From the NCBI RefSeq assembly GCF_019303475.1, contig NZ_JABLSI010000006.1:63473-127472 (forward strand): a stretch of DNA of 64,000 bases, given 5' to 3'. Of the stretch, positions 7,797 to 17,293 are shown one piece after another (within the stretch, counting starts at the first letter, position 1; every line of letters starts with the position of its first letter). The translations under genes were made by a program, and so were the position numbers. Origin of the DNA: Streptomyces sp. JJ38 (GTDB lineage: Bacteria; Actinomycetota; Actinomycetes; Streptomycetales; Streptomycetaceae). The notes under the pieces are model-generated. The model saw only the letters and a list, made by a program, of their open reading frames with translations. It was not told the DNA's origin and did no database searches.

Positions 7797-7816
7797 CGCG
7801 CCCCGAAAGGGGCGCG
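7797..7816. repeat. GNRA-loop hairpin of a dispersed intergenic repeat
   Basis: An eight-base stem CGCGCCCC/GGGGCGCG closes a GAAA tetraloop. It is followed by GGGAACCGCGCGACCAGCCACAG, a string I know to be widespread between Streptomyces genes. A related GGGAACCGCGCGAACGGCCACG string occurs at about 63476. Confidence 0.6.
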
Positions 7817-7940
7817 GGGAACCGCGCGACCAGCCACAGCGGACCCGCAGCCCGCGACGGGTGGCAGGCCCACCCCGGACCCGGGCCCGGGGGCACCGGG
7901 CCGGAGCGCAGCACCCGGAGCCGCCCGGGCGCCCGGAGAG

Positions 7941-7989
7941 CTGCGCTTGCCAGCCCTGCGCCTCCGGCGCAGACCTCCCAAGCGCGCGC
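7941..7989 (+). repeat. Intergenic repeat, copy A
   Basis: A 49-base GC-rich unit with the core CTTGCCAGCCCTGCG...GGCGCAGACCTCCC. It recurs inverted at 63502-63548 with few differences, in the same orientation at 52998-53046, and as a degenerate piece near 31640-31685. All copies are between genes. Confidence 0.75.
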
Positions 7990-8126
7990 ACCGCAGGAGC
8001 CCGGGGCCGGGGGCACCTCGACGGGGAGGCGGGGGTACTCCCGCCGCGGGGGTACCCCGGCGGGGGCCGCGCGGGCCCCGCGCACGGGGCGCGGGGCGGG
8101 GCCCGCGGGCCGATAGGATTTCGCCC

Positions 8127-9731
8127 ATGGCGGCCACTGGAACTGAAGCGCAGGGGAAGGCGTACTACGTCTCGACCCCGATCTACTACGTGAACGACGC
8201 TCCCCACCTGGGCCACGCCTATACGACCGTCGCAGGCGACGTGCTCTCCCGCTGGCATCGCCAGCGGGGCGAGAAGGTGTGGTACCTCACCGGCACGGAC
8301 GAGCACGGTCAGAAGATCATGCGCACCGCCGAGGCGAACGGCGTATCGCCTCAGGAGTGGTGCGACAAGCTGGTGGAGGAGGCGTGGAAGCCCCTCTGGC
8401 GGCACCTGGACATCGCGAACGACGACTTCATCCGCACCACCGAGCCGCGGCACACGGCCCGCGTGCAGGAGTTCGTGCAGGACCTGTACGACAAGGGCGA
8501 GATCTACCGCGGCGGCTACGAGGGCCCGTACTGCGTCGGGTGCGAGGAGTACAAGGCTCCCGGCGACCTGCTGGAGGGTGAGGACGGGGCGAAGCTGTGC
8601 CCCATCCACAAGAAGCCGGTGGAGATGCTCCAGGAGGAGAACTACTTCTTCAAGCTCTCCGAGTACGGCCCGAAGCTGCTGGAGCACTACGAGCGGAACC
8701 CGGGCTTCATCCAGCCCGAGTCGGCCCGCAACGAGGTCGTGCAGTTCGTCCGGCAGGGCCTGCAGGACCTGTCGATCTCCCGCTCGACGTTCGACTGGGG
8801 CGTGCGCGTCCCGTGGGACGAGAAGCACGTCATCTACGTGTGGATCGACGCCCTCCTCAACTACGCGACGGCCGTCGGCTACGGCTCCGACCAGCAGAAG
8901 TTCGAGAGCACCTTCCCGGCGAACGTCCACCTCGTCGGCAAGGACATCCTCCGCTTCCACGCCGTCATCTGGCCCGCGATGCTGATGGCCAACGGGCTGC
9001 CGCTCCCCCACAAGATCGCCGCCAACGGCTGGCTGATGGTGGGCGGCGAGAAGATGAGCAAGTCCAACCTCACGGGCATCTCCCCGCACCAGCTGACCGA
9101 CCACTTCGGGGTGGACGCCTACCGCTGGTACTTCCTGCGGGCCATCGCCTTCGGCAACGACGGCAGCTTCTCCTGGGAGGACTTCTCCGCCCGCTACACC
9201 TCGGAGCTGGCGAACGACTACGGCAACCTGGCCTCGCGCGTGGCGGCCATGATCGGCAAGTACTTCGGCGGCACGCTGCCGGAGGCGACGGCGCGAGGTG
9301 AGGCGGAGCAGCCGATCGTGGACGGCCTCGCCCGCGCGGTGGAGGAGGCCGACCGGCGCATCGGCGAGGAGCTGGACTTCGCCGGGGGCATCGCGGCGAT
9401 CTTCGACTTCGTCAAGCTGGTCAACGGCTACCTGACCGAGCAGGAGCCGTGGAAGGTCGCCAAGGACGACTCCCCGGAGGCCCGGGCCCGCCTGGCCACG
9501 ATCCTCTACACGGCGGCCGAGTCCCTGCGGGCGACGGCGGTCCTGCTCAACGCCGTCATGCCGGAGACCTCGCAGAAGCTGTGGGACTCCCTCGGCGCCG
9601 AGCCGCACCTCGGCCCGCTGGCCGAGCAGCACGTCCAGGACGCCGGACGCTGGGGCCTGCTGCCCGCCGGAGCCACCGTCACCAAGGGCGCCGTGCTGTT
9701 CCCCCGGCTGGAGGACCCGGCCAAGGGCTGA
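8127..9731 (+). CDS. metG: Methionyl-tRNA synthetase
   Basis: A 534-aa class I aminoacyl-tRNA synthetase that charges tRNA-Met with methionine in the cytosol. The HIGH-type box is PHLGH at residues 26-30 and KMSKS is at 309-313. A metal knuckle is formed by C136, C139, C158 and possibly H161 in the connective insertion. The C-terminal anticodon-binding helical domain is present, but there is no C-terminal tRNA-binding (EMAP-like) extension, so this is the short form common in actinobacteria. The start ATG 8127 has only GGA as a ribosome site but has TAGGAT seven bases upstream, so it may be leaderless. A strong terminator follows at 9793-9830. Confidence 0.97.
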   Translation: MAATGTEAQGKAYYVSTPIYYVNDAPHLGHAYTTVAGDVLSRWHRQRGEKVWYLTGTDEHGQKIMRTAEANGVSPQEWCDKLVEEAWKPLWRHLDIANDDFIRTTEPRHTARVQEFVQDLYDKGEIYRGGYEGPYCVGCEEYKAPGDLLEGEDGAKLCPIHKKPVEMLQEENYFFKLSEYGPKLLEHYERNPGFIQPESARNEVVQFVRQGLQDLSISRSTFDWGVRVPWDEKHVIYVWIDALLNYATAVGYGSDQQKFESTFPANVHLVGKDILRFHAVIWPAMLMANGLPLPHKIAANGWLMVGGEKMSKSNLTGISPHQLTDHFGVDAYRWYFLRAIAFGNDGSFSWEDFSARYTSELANDYGNLASRVAAMIGKYFGGTLPEATARGEAEQPIVDGLARAVEEADRRIGEELDFAGGIAAIFDFVKLVNGYLTEQEPWKVAKDDSPEARARLATILYTAAESLRATAVLLNAVMPETSQKLWDSLGAEPHLGPLAEQHVQDAGRWGLLPAGATVTKGAVLFPRLEDPAKG

Positions 9732-9792
9732 CCGGCCACGGGTCGACCAGCCGAGGAGAGACCGGCCACGGGCCGACGTCCACGGACCCGAT

Positions 9793-9830
9793 GCTCGGGG
9801 CGTCCACCGACCACGGTGGACGCCCCGAGC
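9793..9830. terminator. Perfect 16-bp stem-loop between metG and the sigma factor gene
   Basis: The arms 9793-9808 (GCTCGGGGCGTCCACC) and 9815-9830 are perfectly complementary with a six-base loop. It lies between convergent genes and can end transcription from both metG and the minus-strand sigma gene. Confidence 0.85.
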
Positions 9831-9882
9831 GTTCCGGTGCCGCGCCGCCATGCCCCAGGGGTGGCTGCGGGCCGGGTGGGCC

Positions 9883-10758
9883 TCAGCCGATGTCGAGGCG
9901 GACGTGGGCCAGCTTCTCCGGGTTGAGGACGGCGTCGATCGCGGTGACGAGGCCGTCGCGCACGGTGAACGCCATGACGGCGCGCGGCTCCCCGGTCGCC
10001 TGCTCCACGGCGACGACGCCGGGCGCGCCGTTGACCTCCCGCAGCACGAGGGCGAGGCTGCCGCTGTCGTACCGCTCGGAGATCCGCCGGGCGAACGTCG
10101 CCGCCTTCTCCCGGCCGACGATGGGCAGCCGGGCGGCGAGCACCTTGCCGCCGCCGTCCGACGTCCACACCACGTCCGGGTCGAGAACGTGCAGCAGGGC
10201 GTCGAAGTCCGCACCGGCGACGGCCGCGTGGAAGGCCTCCACGGCCCTGCGGTGCTCCGCCCGGTCCACGGGGCGCCCGGGTGCCTCCGCCCGCACCCGC
10301 CGCCGCGCCCGGGAGGCGAGCTGCCGCACCGCCTCGGGGGTGCGGCCGACGGCCTCGGCGATCTCGGGGAACGGGACGGCGAACACGTCGTGCAGGACGA
10401 ACGCGGTGCGCTCGGCCGCGCTGAGCCGCTCCAGCACGGTGAGCAGGGCCATGCCGACGGACTCGTCGAGGGTCACGCGGTCGTCCGCGCCCGGCTCGGT
10501 GACGACGGGCTCCGGCAGCCACGGCCCGACGTAGGTCTCGCGCCGGGCGTGGGCGGAGCCGAGGTGGTCGTAGCAGATCCGGCTGACCACCGTCGTCAGA
10601 TACGAGCGCGGGTGCTCCGCGGTGCCGTCCGGTACGGCCTGCCAGCGCAGCCACGCCTCCTGCACCACGTCGTCGGCGTCGGCGACCGATCCCGTGATCC
10701 GGTACGCCACGCCCCACAGCCGCGAGCGCTCCTGCTCGAAGACGGCCAGCTCCGCCAC
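9883..10758 (-). CDS. sigJ: ECF41-type RNA polymerase sigma factor (SigJ-like)
   Basis: A 291-aa extracytoplasmic-function sigma factor. Region 2 (about 5-70) and region 4 (about 105-155, with PEIAEAVGRTPEAVRQLASRARRR) are followed by a SnoaL-like C-terminal domain. Three diagnostic ECF41 motifs are visible: WLPEP at 80-84 in the linker, DGGGK at 201-205 and NPEKL at 279-283. In this group the fused C-terminal domain replaces an anti-sigma factor. The start is GTG 10758 with GGGGAG six bases upstream. ECF41 genes usually neighbour a carboxymuconolactone decarboxylase, oxidoreductase or epimerase gene; none is here, as metG and aspS flank it. Its target promoter is often its own or that missing partner's. 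Confidence 0.92.
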   Translation of the reverse strand: MAELAVFEQERSRLWGVAYRITGSVADADDVVQEAWLRWQAVPDGTAEHPRSYLTTVVSRICYDHLGSAHARRETYVGPWLPEPVVTEPGADDRVTLDESVGMALLTVLERLSAAERTAFVLHDVFAVPFPEIAEAVGRTPEAVRQLASRARRRVRAEAPGRPVDRAEHRRAVEAFHAAVAGADFDALLHVLDPDVVWTSDGGGKVLAARLPIVGREKAATFARRISERYDSGSLALVLREVNGAPGVVAVEQATGEPRAVMAFTVRDGLVTAIDAVLNPEKLAHVRLDIG

Positions 10759-10869
10759 GCCGCTCTCCCCTTTCGTCCGGTGTCCCGCCGCGGTCCGTCC
10801 GCGGTGGACCCGCGGTGACCCGCGGTACTCACCCCAGGGGACGACGCGGCGGCGCGAAGTGTGACAACG

Positions 10870-10918
10870 CCCGCGGGGGCCGGGTCGAGGGCGGTGCGCT
10901 CGACCCGGCCCCCGCGGG
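10870..10918 (-). terminator. Perfect 20-bp stem-loop after aspS
   Basis: The arms 10870-10889 and 10899-10918 pair over twenty bases with a nine-base loop. It lies ten bases beyond the aspS stop and before the start of the sigma factor gene, so it separates the two minus-strand units. Confidence 0.88.
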
Positions 10919-10928
10919 GCTTGCGTCC

Positions 10929-12692
10929 CTACTTCTGCGGCGGCTTGCGCAGCGAGAGGTGCAGCTCCCTCAGCCGCGCCTCGTCCACCTCGCTGGGCGC
11001 GCCCATCAGCAGGTCCTGGGCGTTGCCGTTGAGCGGGAAGGCGATGGTCTCGCGGATGTTCGGCTCGTCCGCGAGCAGCATGACGATGCGGTCGATGCCG
11101 GGGGCGATGCCACCGTGCGGCGGGGCGCCGAAGGTGAAGGCGCGCAGCATGCCGCCGAACTCGCGCTCGACGTCCTCCTTGGAGTAGCCCGCGATCTCGA
11201 AGGCCTCGTACATGATCTCCGGCTCGTGGTTCCGGATCGCGCCGGAGGACAGCTCGACGCCGTTGCAGACGATGTCGTACTGCCAGGCCAGGATGTCCAG
11301 CGGGTCCTTGGTGCGCAGCGCCTCCAGGCCGCCCTGGGGCATGGAGAACGGGTTGTGCGAGAACTCGATCTGGCCGGTGTCCTCGTTCCGCTCGAACATC
11401 GGGAAGTCGACGATCCAGCAGAACCGGAACACGTCCTCCTCGAAGTGGCCGGCCCGGCGGGCGGCCTCGACGCGCACGGCGCCCATGATCCGGGAGACCT
11501 CGTCGAACTCGCCGGCGCCGAAGAAGATCGCCGTGCCCGGCTTGGCGCCGAGCGTGTCGAGCAGCGCCTTCACGTTCTCCTCGGTGAGGAACTTCGCGAT
11601 CGGGCCCGTCAGCGCCGAGTCCTCGCCGACGCGCACCCAGGCGAGGCCCTTGGCGCCCTGCTCGACGGCGAACTCACCCATCTGGTCGAAGAACTTCCGC
11701 GGCTGGTCCGCGGTGTCCGGCACGGCCAGGGCCCGCACGTGCTTTCCGGCGAAGGCCTTGAACTCCGAGCCGGCGAAGACGTCGGTGACGTCGACGAGCT
11801 CCAGCTTGGCGCGCAGGTCCGGCTTGTCCGAGCCGTACTTGAGCATGGCCTCGCGGAACGGGACGCGCGGGAACGGCGACGTCACGTGCCGACCGTTGCC
11901 GAACTCCTCGAACAGCTCGGTCATCACCTTCTCGATGACCTGGAAGACGTCCTCCTGCTCGACGAAGCTCATCTCCATGTCGAGCTGGTAGAACTCGCCC
12001 GGCGAGCGGTCCGCGCGGGCGTCCTCGTCCCGGAAGCACGGCGCGATCTGGAAGTACCGGTCGAAGCCGGCGATCATCAGGAGCTGCTTGAACTGCTGCG
12101 GCGCCTGCGGGAGGGCGTAGAACTTGCCCGCGTGCAGGCGGGAGGGGACGAGGAAGTCCCGCGCGCCCTCCGGCGAGGTGGCCGACAGGATGGGCGTGGC
12201 CATCTCGTTGAAGCCGAGCGCCGTCATCTTCTGCCGGATGGCGGAGATCACGGCGGTGCGCAGCAGGATGTTGCGGTGCATGCGCTCGCGCCGCAGGTCG
12301 AGGAAGCGGTACTCCAACCGCCGCTCCTCGTTGACGCCGTCCTCGGTGTTGATCGTGAACGGGATCTGCTCGGCCGCGCCGAGGACCTCGACGTCGGAGA
12401 CCTCGACCTCGATCTCGCCCGTCGGCAGCTCCGGGTTCACGTTGTCCGCGCCGCGCGAGGCCACCGTGCCGTCGATGCGGACGACGGTCTCCTTGGTGAG
12501 GTGGCTCAGCGCCTCGTTCGCCGGCGTGCCCGGACGGGCGACGAGCTGCACCAGCCCGTAGTGGTCGCGCAGATCGATGAAGAGGATGCCGCCCAGGTCA
12601 CGACGATTGTGCAGCCAGCCGCTCAGCCGGACGTCCTTGCCGACGTCCTGCGATCGGAGCTCGCCGCAGTGGTGGGACCGGTACCGATGCAT
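10929..12692 (-). CDS. aspS: Aspartyl-tRNA synthetase
   Basis: A 587-aa class IIb synthetase charging tRNA-Asp (possibly also tRNA-Asn in species using the transamidation route). The N-terminal OB-fold anticodon-binding domain contains [23 protein letters not shown]. Then come class II motif 2 ([24 protein letters not shown]), the bacterial GAD insert in the middle, and motif 3 ([14 protein letters not shown]) near the end. The start is taken at the second of two adjacent ATG codons (12692; the first is at 12695), matching the MHRYRSH beginning I recall for other Streptomyces AspS proteins. No good ribosome site is visible. A terminator follows at 10870-10918. Confidence 0.97.
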   Translation of the reverse strand: MHRYRSHHCGELRSQDVGKDVRLSGWLHNRRDLGGILFIDLRDHYGLVQLVARPGTPANEALSHLTKETVVRIDGTVASRGADNVNPELPTGEIEVEVSDVEVLGAAEQIPFTINTEDGVNEERRLEYRFLDLRRERMHRNILLRTAVISAIRQKMTALGFNEMATPILSATSPEGARDFLVPSRLHAGKFYALPQAPQQFKQLLMIAGFDRYFQIAPCFRDEDARADRSPGEFYQLDMEMSFVEQEDVFQVIEKVMTELFEEFGNGRHVTSPFPRVPFREAMLKYGSDKPDLRAKLELVDVTDVFAGSEFKAFAGKHVRALAVPDTADQPRKFFDQMGEFAVEQGAKGLAWVRVGEDSALTGPIAKFLTEENVKALLDTLGAKPGTAIFFGAGEFDEVSRIMGAVRVEAARRAGHFEEDVFRFCWIVDFPMFERNEDTGQIEFSHNPFSMPQGGLEALRTKDPLDILAWQYDIVCNGVELSSGAIRNHEPEIMYEAFEIAGYSKEDVEREFGGMLRAFTFGAPPHGGIAPGIDRIVMLLADEPNIRETIAFPLNGNAQDLLMGAPSEVDEARLRELHLSLRKPPQK

Positions 12693-12977
12693 CATTCATC
12701 CAAGTCGTCAGAGCCGGGTTCGTACGGGTTCGGGGCGGGCCGCTGCGGTGCGGGCCTCCCGGCGCCCTTCAGGGTACCGCCCACGTCCAGCCGCCCTCCG
12801 CCGCCGGATCGCCCCAAGCCCGCACGGGCGGACCGCAGCCCGCCCCGGGCCCGCACGAGCGGACGGCAGCCCGCCCCGCGCAGGCCACGAGCGGACGCCG
12901 AACCCGCCCTCCGGCGGGGCCACCGGGCGGCGGAAGCCGCCGGGCGCCGAGCGTCGCCTCTTCCTACAGTGGGGCAC

Positions 12978-15230
12978 ATGCGCATCGACCAGGGCTCCGC
13001 CGGGCCGAGCGTGGACGAGGTGCTCGACGCGACCGGCACCGGCGTGTGGCGCTGGGACCGCAAGGCCGGGCTGGTGACCCTGGACACGCGGGCCGCCGGG
13101 CTGCTGGGCCTGCCGCGGGAGTCGTCCACGGTGCCCACCTCCGTCGTCCGGGCACGGCTGCACGTGGCGGACTTCATCGAGCTCAGCGGCATCATCACCC
13201 TGGCCGCCGCCGAGGGCGGCATCGCCGAGGGCCGGCTCCGCGTCGTCGGGGAGGACGGCCGTGTGCGGCGGACGGTCCGGGCCCGCCTGCGCTACCTGGA
13301 CGCGGGCACGCCCGCCGGCCATCCGGCCGCCCGGGCCGCCGCCGAGGTGCTCGGCGGCATCGGCACCGCCGTCGACGGCACCGATGCCGCGTCGACCGCA
13401 GCCGACGCGGCCGCCTCCCCCGTCCCTCCCGGCTCACTCCTGCTGGGCACGCTCGTCGAGGCCCCCGAGACCGCCCCCGGCCCGGCCACCGTCACCGGCG
13501 ACTGGCAGCGGGCCCGCGAGGCGTTCCTGCTGGACGCCGGACGGGCGCTGGCCGAGGCCCGCTCCACGGCCGAGGTGCTGCGGGTGGCCGCCACGCTCTC
13601 CATGCCCGGCTTCTCCCCGGACGGCCTGGCCGTCTTCACCGTCCAGGGCGACCGGCTGACGGTCATCGGGCACCACGGAAACGGCTCCTTCGCCGAGGCC
13701 CCCTTCACCGACCTGCCGATGAGCACGCCCTACCCGGCCACCGAGGTCGTCCGGACCGGCCGCGCCATCTACCTCGCCGACCGCGCCGAGTACCAGCGGC
13801 GCTTCCCCGTCACCTGGCCGCTGGCCGCGCGCTTCGACGGGCACTCCTGGGCCTTCCTGCCGCTCATCGCGGGCGGCCGCACCATCGGGGCCTGGATGGC
13901 GGCGTTCTCCTCCCCGGTCGCCTTCACCCCCGACGAGCGGTCCGTGCTGACGACCGTCGCGCGGATGCTGGCCCAGGCCCTGTCCCGGGCCCACGTCCAC
14001 GAGTCCGAGCAGGAGCTGTCCGCCGGGCTCCAGCGCACCATGCGCCCCGCCCACGCCCCGCAGGTCAAGGGCATGACCGTCGCCACCCGCTACATCCCCA
14101 CCGGCGGCGGCCTCCAGATCGGCGGCGACTGGTACGACGTCATCCCCCTGCACTCCGGGCGGACGGCGCTGGTCATCGGCGACGTCCAGGGGCACGACGT
14201 CCGCGCCGCCGGGCTCATGGCCCAGCTCCGCGTCGCCCTGCGCGCCTACGCCTCCGAGGGCCACAGCCCGGAGGCCGTGCTCTCCCGGGCCTCCCGCTTC
14301 ATGGCCGGCATGACCCGCGACCCCCTCGACGACGCCGAGGCGTCCCCGGACCTCGAGGACGCCGACGACCCCCGGTTCGCCACCTGCCTCTACGTCGAGG
14401 CCGACCCCGTCGCCGGCACCCTGGACATCGTCCGCGCCGGACATCCCGACCCCGCGATCCGGCTCCCCGACGGCACCCTCATGGTCCGGCCGACGGCGGG
14501 CGGCCTGCCGCTGGGCGTCGACCCGGACCCCGACTACCCCACCACCCGCCTCGTGCTCGGCTCCGGCGAGACGCTGCTCATGTGCACCGACGGCCTCATC
14601 GAGACCGGCGGGCACGACGTCGACACCGGCTGGGCCCGCATCCGCTCCGTCTTCGCCGAGCACCCCGACGCGGACCTGGAGGAACTGGCCGACGCCCTTG
14701 TGCAGACCGTCCACGGCCCGCCGTCCCACCACTTCACCGGCCCGCTGGCCGACCGCCGCGACGACGACATCGCCCTGCTCCTGCTCAGCCGCGACCCGGT
14801 CGCCGGGCACGTCCCCGGCGCCGGGCGCCGCACCGTGCTGAGCGTCGCCCAGACGGAAGCCTCCCGCATCGCCGACGCCCGCGGCCAGCTCCGCGACCTG
14901 CTCTACGACTGGACGGCCCCCGACCAGGTGGACGGCGCCGTCCTGATGCTCTCCGAGATGCTCACCAACGTCCTCGTCCACACCGACGGCGACGCCCTCA
15001 TGCTCGCCGAGGTGACCGGCGAACAGGGCTTCAGGCGCCTGCGCGTCGAGGTCGCCGACCAGAGCGACGAGCTCCCCCACCGGCGCCACCCCGGCGAGCT
15101 GGCCTCCTCCGGCCGCGGCCTGATCCTCATGGACCTGCTCGCCGGGAACTGGGGCGTGGACCCGAGGGGCGAGGGCAAGGCCATCTGGTTCGAGGTCGGC
15201 GAGGACTCCCCGCCCATGGACTGGGGCTGA
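12978..15230 (+). CDS. SpoIIE-family PP2C phosphatase with PAS-like, GAF and anti-sigma-like ATPase domains
   Basis: A 750-aa cytoplasmic signalling protein. Order: a PAS-like sensor (about 10-115), a linker, a GAF domain (about 180-340), a SpoIIE-type PP2C phosphatase (about 355-590, metal motifs GGDWYD near 382 and GDVQGHD near 401, ending in DDDIALLLL), and a HATPase/RsbW-like kinase domain (about 610-745, with LSEMLTNVLVHT and SGRGLILMDLL). Such proteins dephosphorylate anti-anti-sigma factors and may rephosphorylate them, linking a ligand to partner-switching sigma control. No STAS-domain partner is adjacent. TACAGT lies seven bases before ATG 12978 and there is no clear ribosome site, so the transcript is probably leaderless. 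Confidence 0.93.
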   Translation: MRIDQGSAGPSVDEVLDATGTGVWRWDRKAGLVTLDTRAAGLLGLPRESSTVPTSVVRARLHVADFIELSGIITLAAAEGGIAEGRLRVVGEDGRVRRTVRARLRYLDAGTPAGHPAARAAAEVLGGIGTAVDGTDAASTAADAAASPVPPGSLLLGTLVEAPETAPGPATVTGDWQRAREAFLLDAGRALAEARSTAEVLRVAATLSMPGFSPDGLAVFTVQGDRLTVIGHHGNGSFAEAPFTDLPMSTPYPATEVVRTGRAIYLADRAEYQRRFPVTWPLAARFDGHSWAFLPLIAGGRTIGAWMAAFSSPVAFTPDERSVLTTVARMLAQALSRAHVHESEQELSAGLQRTMRPAHAPQVKGMTVATRYIPTGGGLQIGGDWYDVIPLHSGRTALVIGDVQGHDVRAAGLMAQLRVALRAYASEGHSPEAVLSRASRFMAGMTRDPLDDAEASPDLEDADDPRFATCLYVEADPVAGTLDIVRAGHPDPAIRLPDGTLMVRPTAGGLPLGVDPDPDYPTTRLVLGSGETLLMCTDGLIETGGHDVDTGWARIRSVFAEHPDADLEELADALVQTVHGPPSHHFTGPLADRRDDDIALLLLSRDPVAGHVPGAGRRTVLSVAQTEASRIADARGQLRDLLYDWTAPDQVDGAVLMLSEMLTNVLVHTDGDALMLAEVTGEQGFRRLRVEVADQSDELPHRRHPGELASSGRGLILMDLLAGNWGVDPRGEGKAIWFEVGEDSPPMDWG

Positions 15231-15463
15231 GCGGCTGGAGGGCGCTCCTCGGCCCCGTCCGGAAAACCCCGTCGCAGTCGTCGGCGACGGCTGCGAGGAT
15301 CCCTGACCATGCCGAGCACCGACACGAACGACCCCGCCCAGGCCCGCACCCGCGAGGAGCTCGCGGCACTCATGGCCGCCGGAGCCCGGCCGAAGTGGCT
15401 GATGTTCTGGGGACACCGGCCCCAACGGGACGGCTCCGTCGGCCCGGGTTCCCTCAGCCAGTG

Positions 15464-15641
15464 TTGACCCCCTCCGATCGCCCTAGAGGGCGAGGATTCT
15501 CCGTCTGTGGGTGGTCCTTGTAGGTCGGGGACCACCGGCTCCGGGTGGGTTCCTGTTTCCTCCCCGCGTGGGTGGGGGTTGTGCGCGCTGCCGGGCTGTT
15601 GCCTGGTCTTACGTGCGCTCCGCAGGCGTTTACCGCCGCCG
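15464..15641 (-). ncRNA. Probable omega (reRNA) guide RNA of TnpB
   Basis: The 178 bases between the tnpB stop and the element's right end are non-coding on the minus strand and finish with the hairpin near 15478-15493 and the terminal GGGGTCAA. In TnpB systems this interval forms the scaffold of the guide RNA, and the guide is the flanking DNA past the right end, here the reverse complement of bases 15463 and lower inside the NADAR gene. The placement is from family knowledge; no transcript evidence is available. Confidence 0.5.
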
Positions 15642-16865
15642 TTACCGGCGCCGGGCCCCAGGTCCTGGGGTGGGTGGTGCTGCCGCCGCGAGAATGCGGC
15701 GGCCTTCGTGCTTGACGTTGCGTGCGGCGTTCCAGTCGCGGTCGTGCCGGGTGGCGCAGTTCGGGCACGTCCACTGCCGGACGTTGAGCGGTTTGGGTCC
15801 GTCGTAGTGCCCGCAGGCGGAACATGTCTGGGAGCTGGGGAAGTTGCGGGCGACTTTGGCGAAGGAGCGTCCACGCCGGATCGCCTTGTACTCGCAGAAC
15901 ATCACGAACTGTGCCCAGCCCGCGTCGTGCACACCCTTGGCCAGCCGGGTACGCGCCAGTCCACGCACGTTCAGGGTCTCGGTGAAGACGGCTTGGTTTT
16001 CGCTCGTCAGCTTGTGAGCCCACTGGTGGTGGAAGTTGCGGCGCGCATCGGCCACGGCGGCGTGTGCGCGGGCGACCTCGGTCCGGGCCTTGTCCCGGTT
16101 GTTCGACCCCTTCTTCTTCCGCGACAGCTCACGCTGCCGCTTCTTCAGCTTCTTCTCCGCCCGGCGCAGGTACTTCGGCGAGGCGATGTGCGTCCCGTCC
16201 GCGAGCACGGCGAACCGGGTCAGGCCCAGGTCGATGCCCTGATCGCCGTCGATGGGCGCAAGGATGTCGGCGGCGGGGTTGCTTTCCACGACGAAGCTCG
16301 CCCAGTACCGGCCGGAGCGGTCCTTGACCAGCGTCACCGAGCTGGGGTCGGACGGCAGGTTACGGGTCCACTTCACCTTGAGGTCGCCGATTTTCAGCAA
16401 TCTCAGTTTGCCGGTCTCGGTGATCGACCAGCGGTCGGAGCGGGTGAACCGGGCAGCCTGCCGATGGTCCTTGCGTGACTTGAATCCCGGCGGGGCGACC
16501 TTCGGTCCTTTCCGCTTGCCGGTCTTGGAGTCCTCGTGCGCCTTCCAGGCCGCGTCCAGATCCCGGAGGGTCTGCTGGAGTACGCCGACCGGCGCATCGA
16601 TGAGGAATGCCCGCTCGGGAGTCTTCTTCGCCTCGGTGATCAGCGTCTTGGCCAGGTCAGGGTTCTTCGGCACCGACTGGTACGGGCCGTGGGCGAGCCG
16701 GTTGTTCGGGTTGCCGAGCAGCTTGTTGGATGCCTTGACCGGCTTGATCCGGGCCAAGGCGTCGTTCCAGATCACACGCCTGCACCCGAACACCCGCGCC
16801 GCGTAGATGCGCTGACCGGGCGTCGGGTAGACGCGGTACTGGTACCGAAGCCGCACAGCCGTCAT
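15642..16865 (-). CDS. tnpB: TnpB RNA-guided nuclease
   Basis: A 407-aa TnpB, the family that includes the ancestor of Cas12. It starts MTAVRLRYQYRVYPTPGQR at ATG 16865. The split RuvC triad is complete: D212 in GIDLGLTRFAVL, E296 in VFTETLNVRGL and D377 in HDRDWNAARNV. A zinc finger with two CxxC pairs (CSAC, CPNC) lies between E296 and D377. The length and motif spacing are full, so it should be an active guide-RNA-directed DNA endonuclease that cuts empty donor sites and promotes retention of the element. The frame is open further upstream to 17366, but the Met at 16865 is the family start. Its partner tnpA is broken, so the nuclease persists without a transposase at this copy. Confidence 0.93.
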   Translation of the reverse strand: MTAVRLRYQYRVYPTPGQRIYAARVFGCRRVIWNDALARIKPVKASNKLLGNPNNRLAHGPYQSVPKNPDLAKTLITEAKKTPERAFLIDAPVGVLQQTLRDLDAAWKAHEDSKTGKRKGPKVAPPGFKSRKDHRQAARFTRSDRWSITETGKLRLLKIGDLKVKWTRNLPSDPSSVTLVKDRSGRYWASFVVESNPAADILAPIDGDQGIDLGLTRFAVLADGTHIASPKYLRRAEKKLKKRQRELSRKKKGSNNRDKARTEVARAHAAVADARRNFHHQWAHKLTSENQAVFTETLNVRGLARTRLAKGVHDAGWAQFVMFCEYKAIRRGRSFAKVARNFPSSQTCSACGHYDGPKPLNVRQWTCPNCATRHDRDWNAARNVKHEGRRILAAAAPPTPGPGARRR

Positions 16866-16895
16866 CGTACTACAGTTGGGATATGCCTTAATAAG

Positions 16896-17293
16896 AAGGA
16901 TATTCGTACTGGTGGGCACTGTGTTTTCCTCATGCACGCTCACTTGGTTTTCCTGACGAAGTACCGGCACGACGTCTTCAACGACCAGCACCTGACCCGG
17001 TGCGAGGAGATCACGCGGGCCGTATGCGCCGACTTCGAGACCGAGCTGACCGAGTTCAACGGCGAGCCCAGTCATGTCCATCTGCTGGCCAACTTCCCGC
17101 CCAAGGCCGCCATCTCGAAGCTGGTCAACAGCCTCAAAGGCGTCTCCTCCCGCCGACTCCGCCAGGATTTCCCCGACCTCGTGCAGCACTATTGGCAAAC
17201 CAACAAGCTCTGATCCGGCTCCTACTTCGCCGGGTCCGGCCCAGGGGCGCTCCGTTGACGACCGTCCGCCAGGGCATCGAGCACCAGCACCGC
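16896..17293 (+). pseudogene. tnpA: tnpA, Y1 (HUH) transposase remnant
   Basis: Reading from about 16896, the frame gives DIRTGGHCVFLMHAHLVFLTKY, the family core GEPSHVHLLANFPPK with the HxH (HUH) pair, and KGVSSRRLRQDFPDL. It then meets TGA at 17211-17213, where the family has NKLWSGSY, so the Trp codon has become a stop. The downstream similarity (SGSYFAGS, then GAPLTTVRQGIEHQHRP) continues only after a further frame change. The usual VR.YIE.Q catalytic tyrosine position is glycine (GGC at 17273-17275). No standard start codon precedes the conserved N-terminus except ATG 16932 inside it. It is therefore inactivated in at least three ways. Confidence 0.85.

Larger units (their letters stand above)
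7656..8126. other. Divergent intergenic region with GC-rich repeats
   Basis: This gap of about 470 bases holds promoters for phoX and metG and two recurring Streptomyces-type elements described separately (7797-7816 hairpin and 7941-7989 repeat). TAGGAT at 8114-8119 lies exactly seven bases before the metG ATG, which fits a -10 box of a leaderless transcript. No gene is supported here. Confidence 0.6.

Noticed and set aside
10815..15230. A 1471-codon open frame running through aspS antisense into the SpoIIE gene
   Set aside because: The part before 12978 is the shadow of aspS; real homology starts at ATG 12978, where a -10-like TACAGT is placed.
16536..17213. A 225-codon plus-strand frame as full-length tnpA
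   Set aside because: The first 120 codons are antisense to tnpB; only the part from about 16896 has transposase similarity, and it is truncated by TGA.
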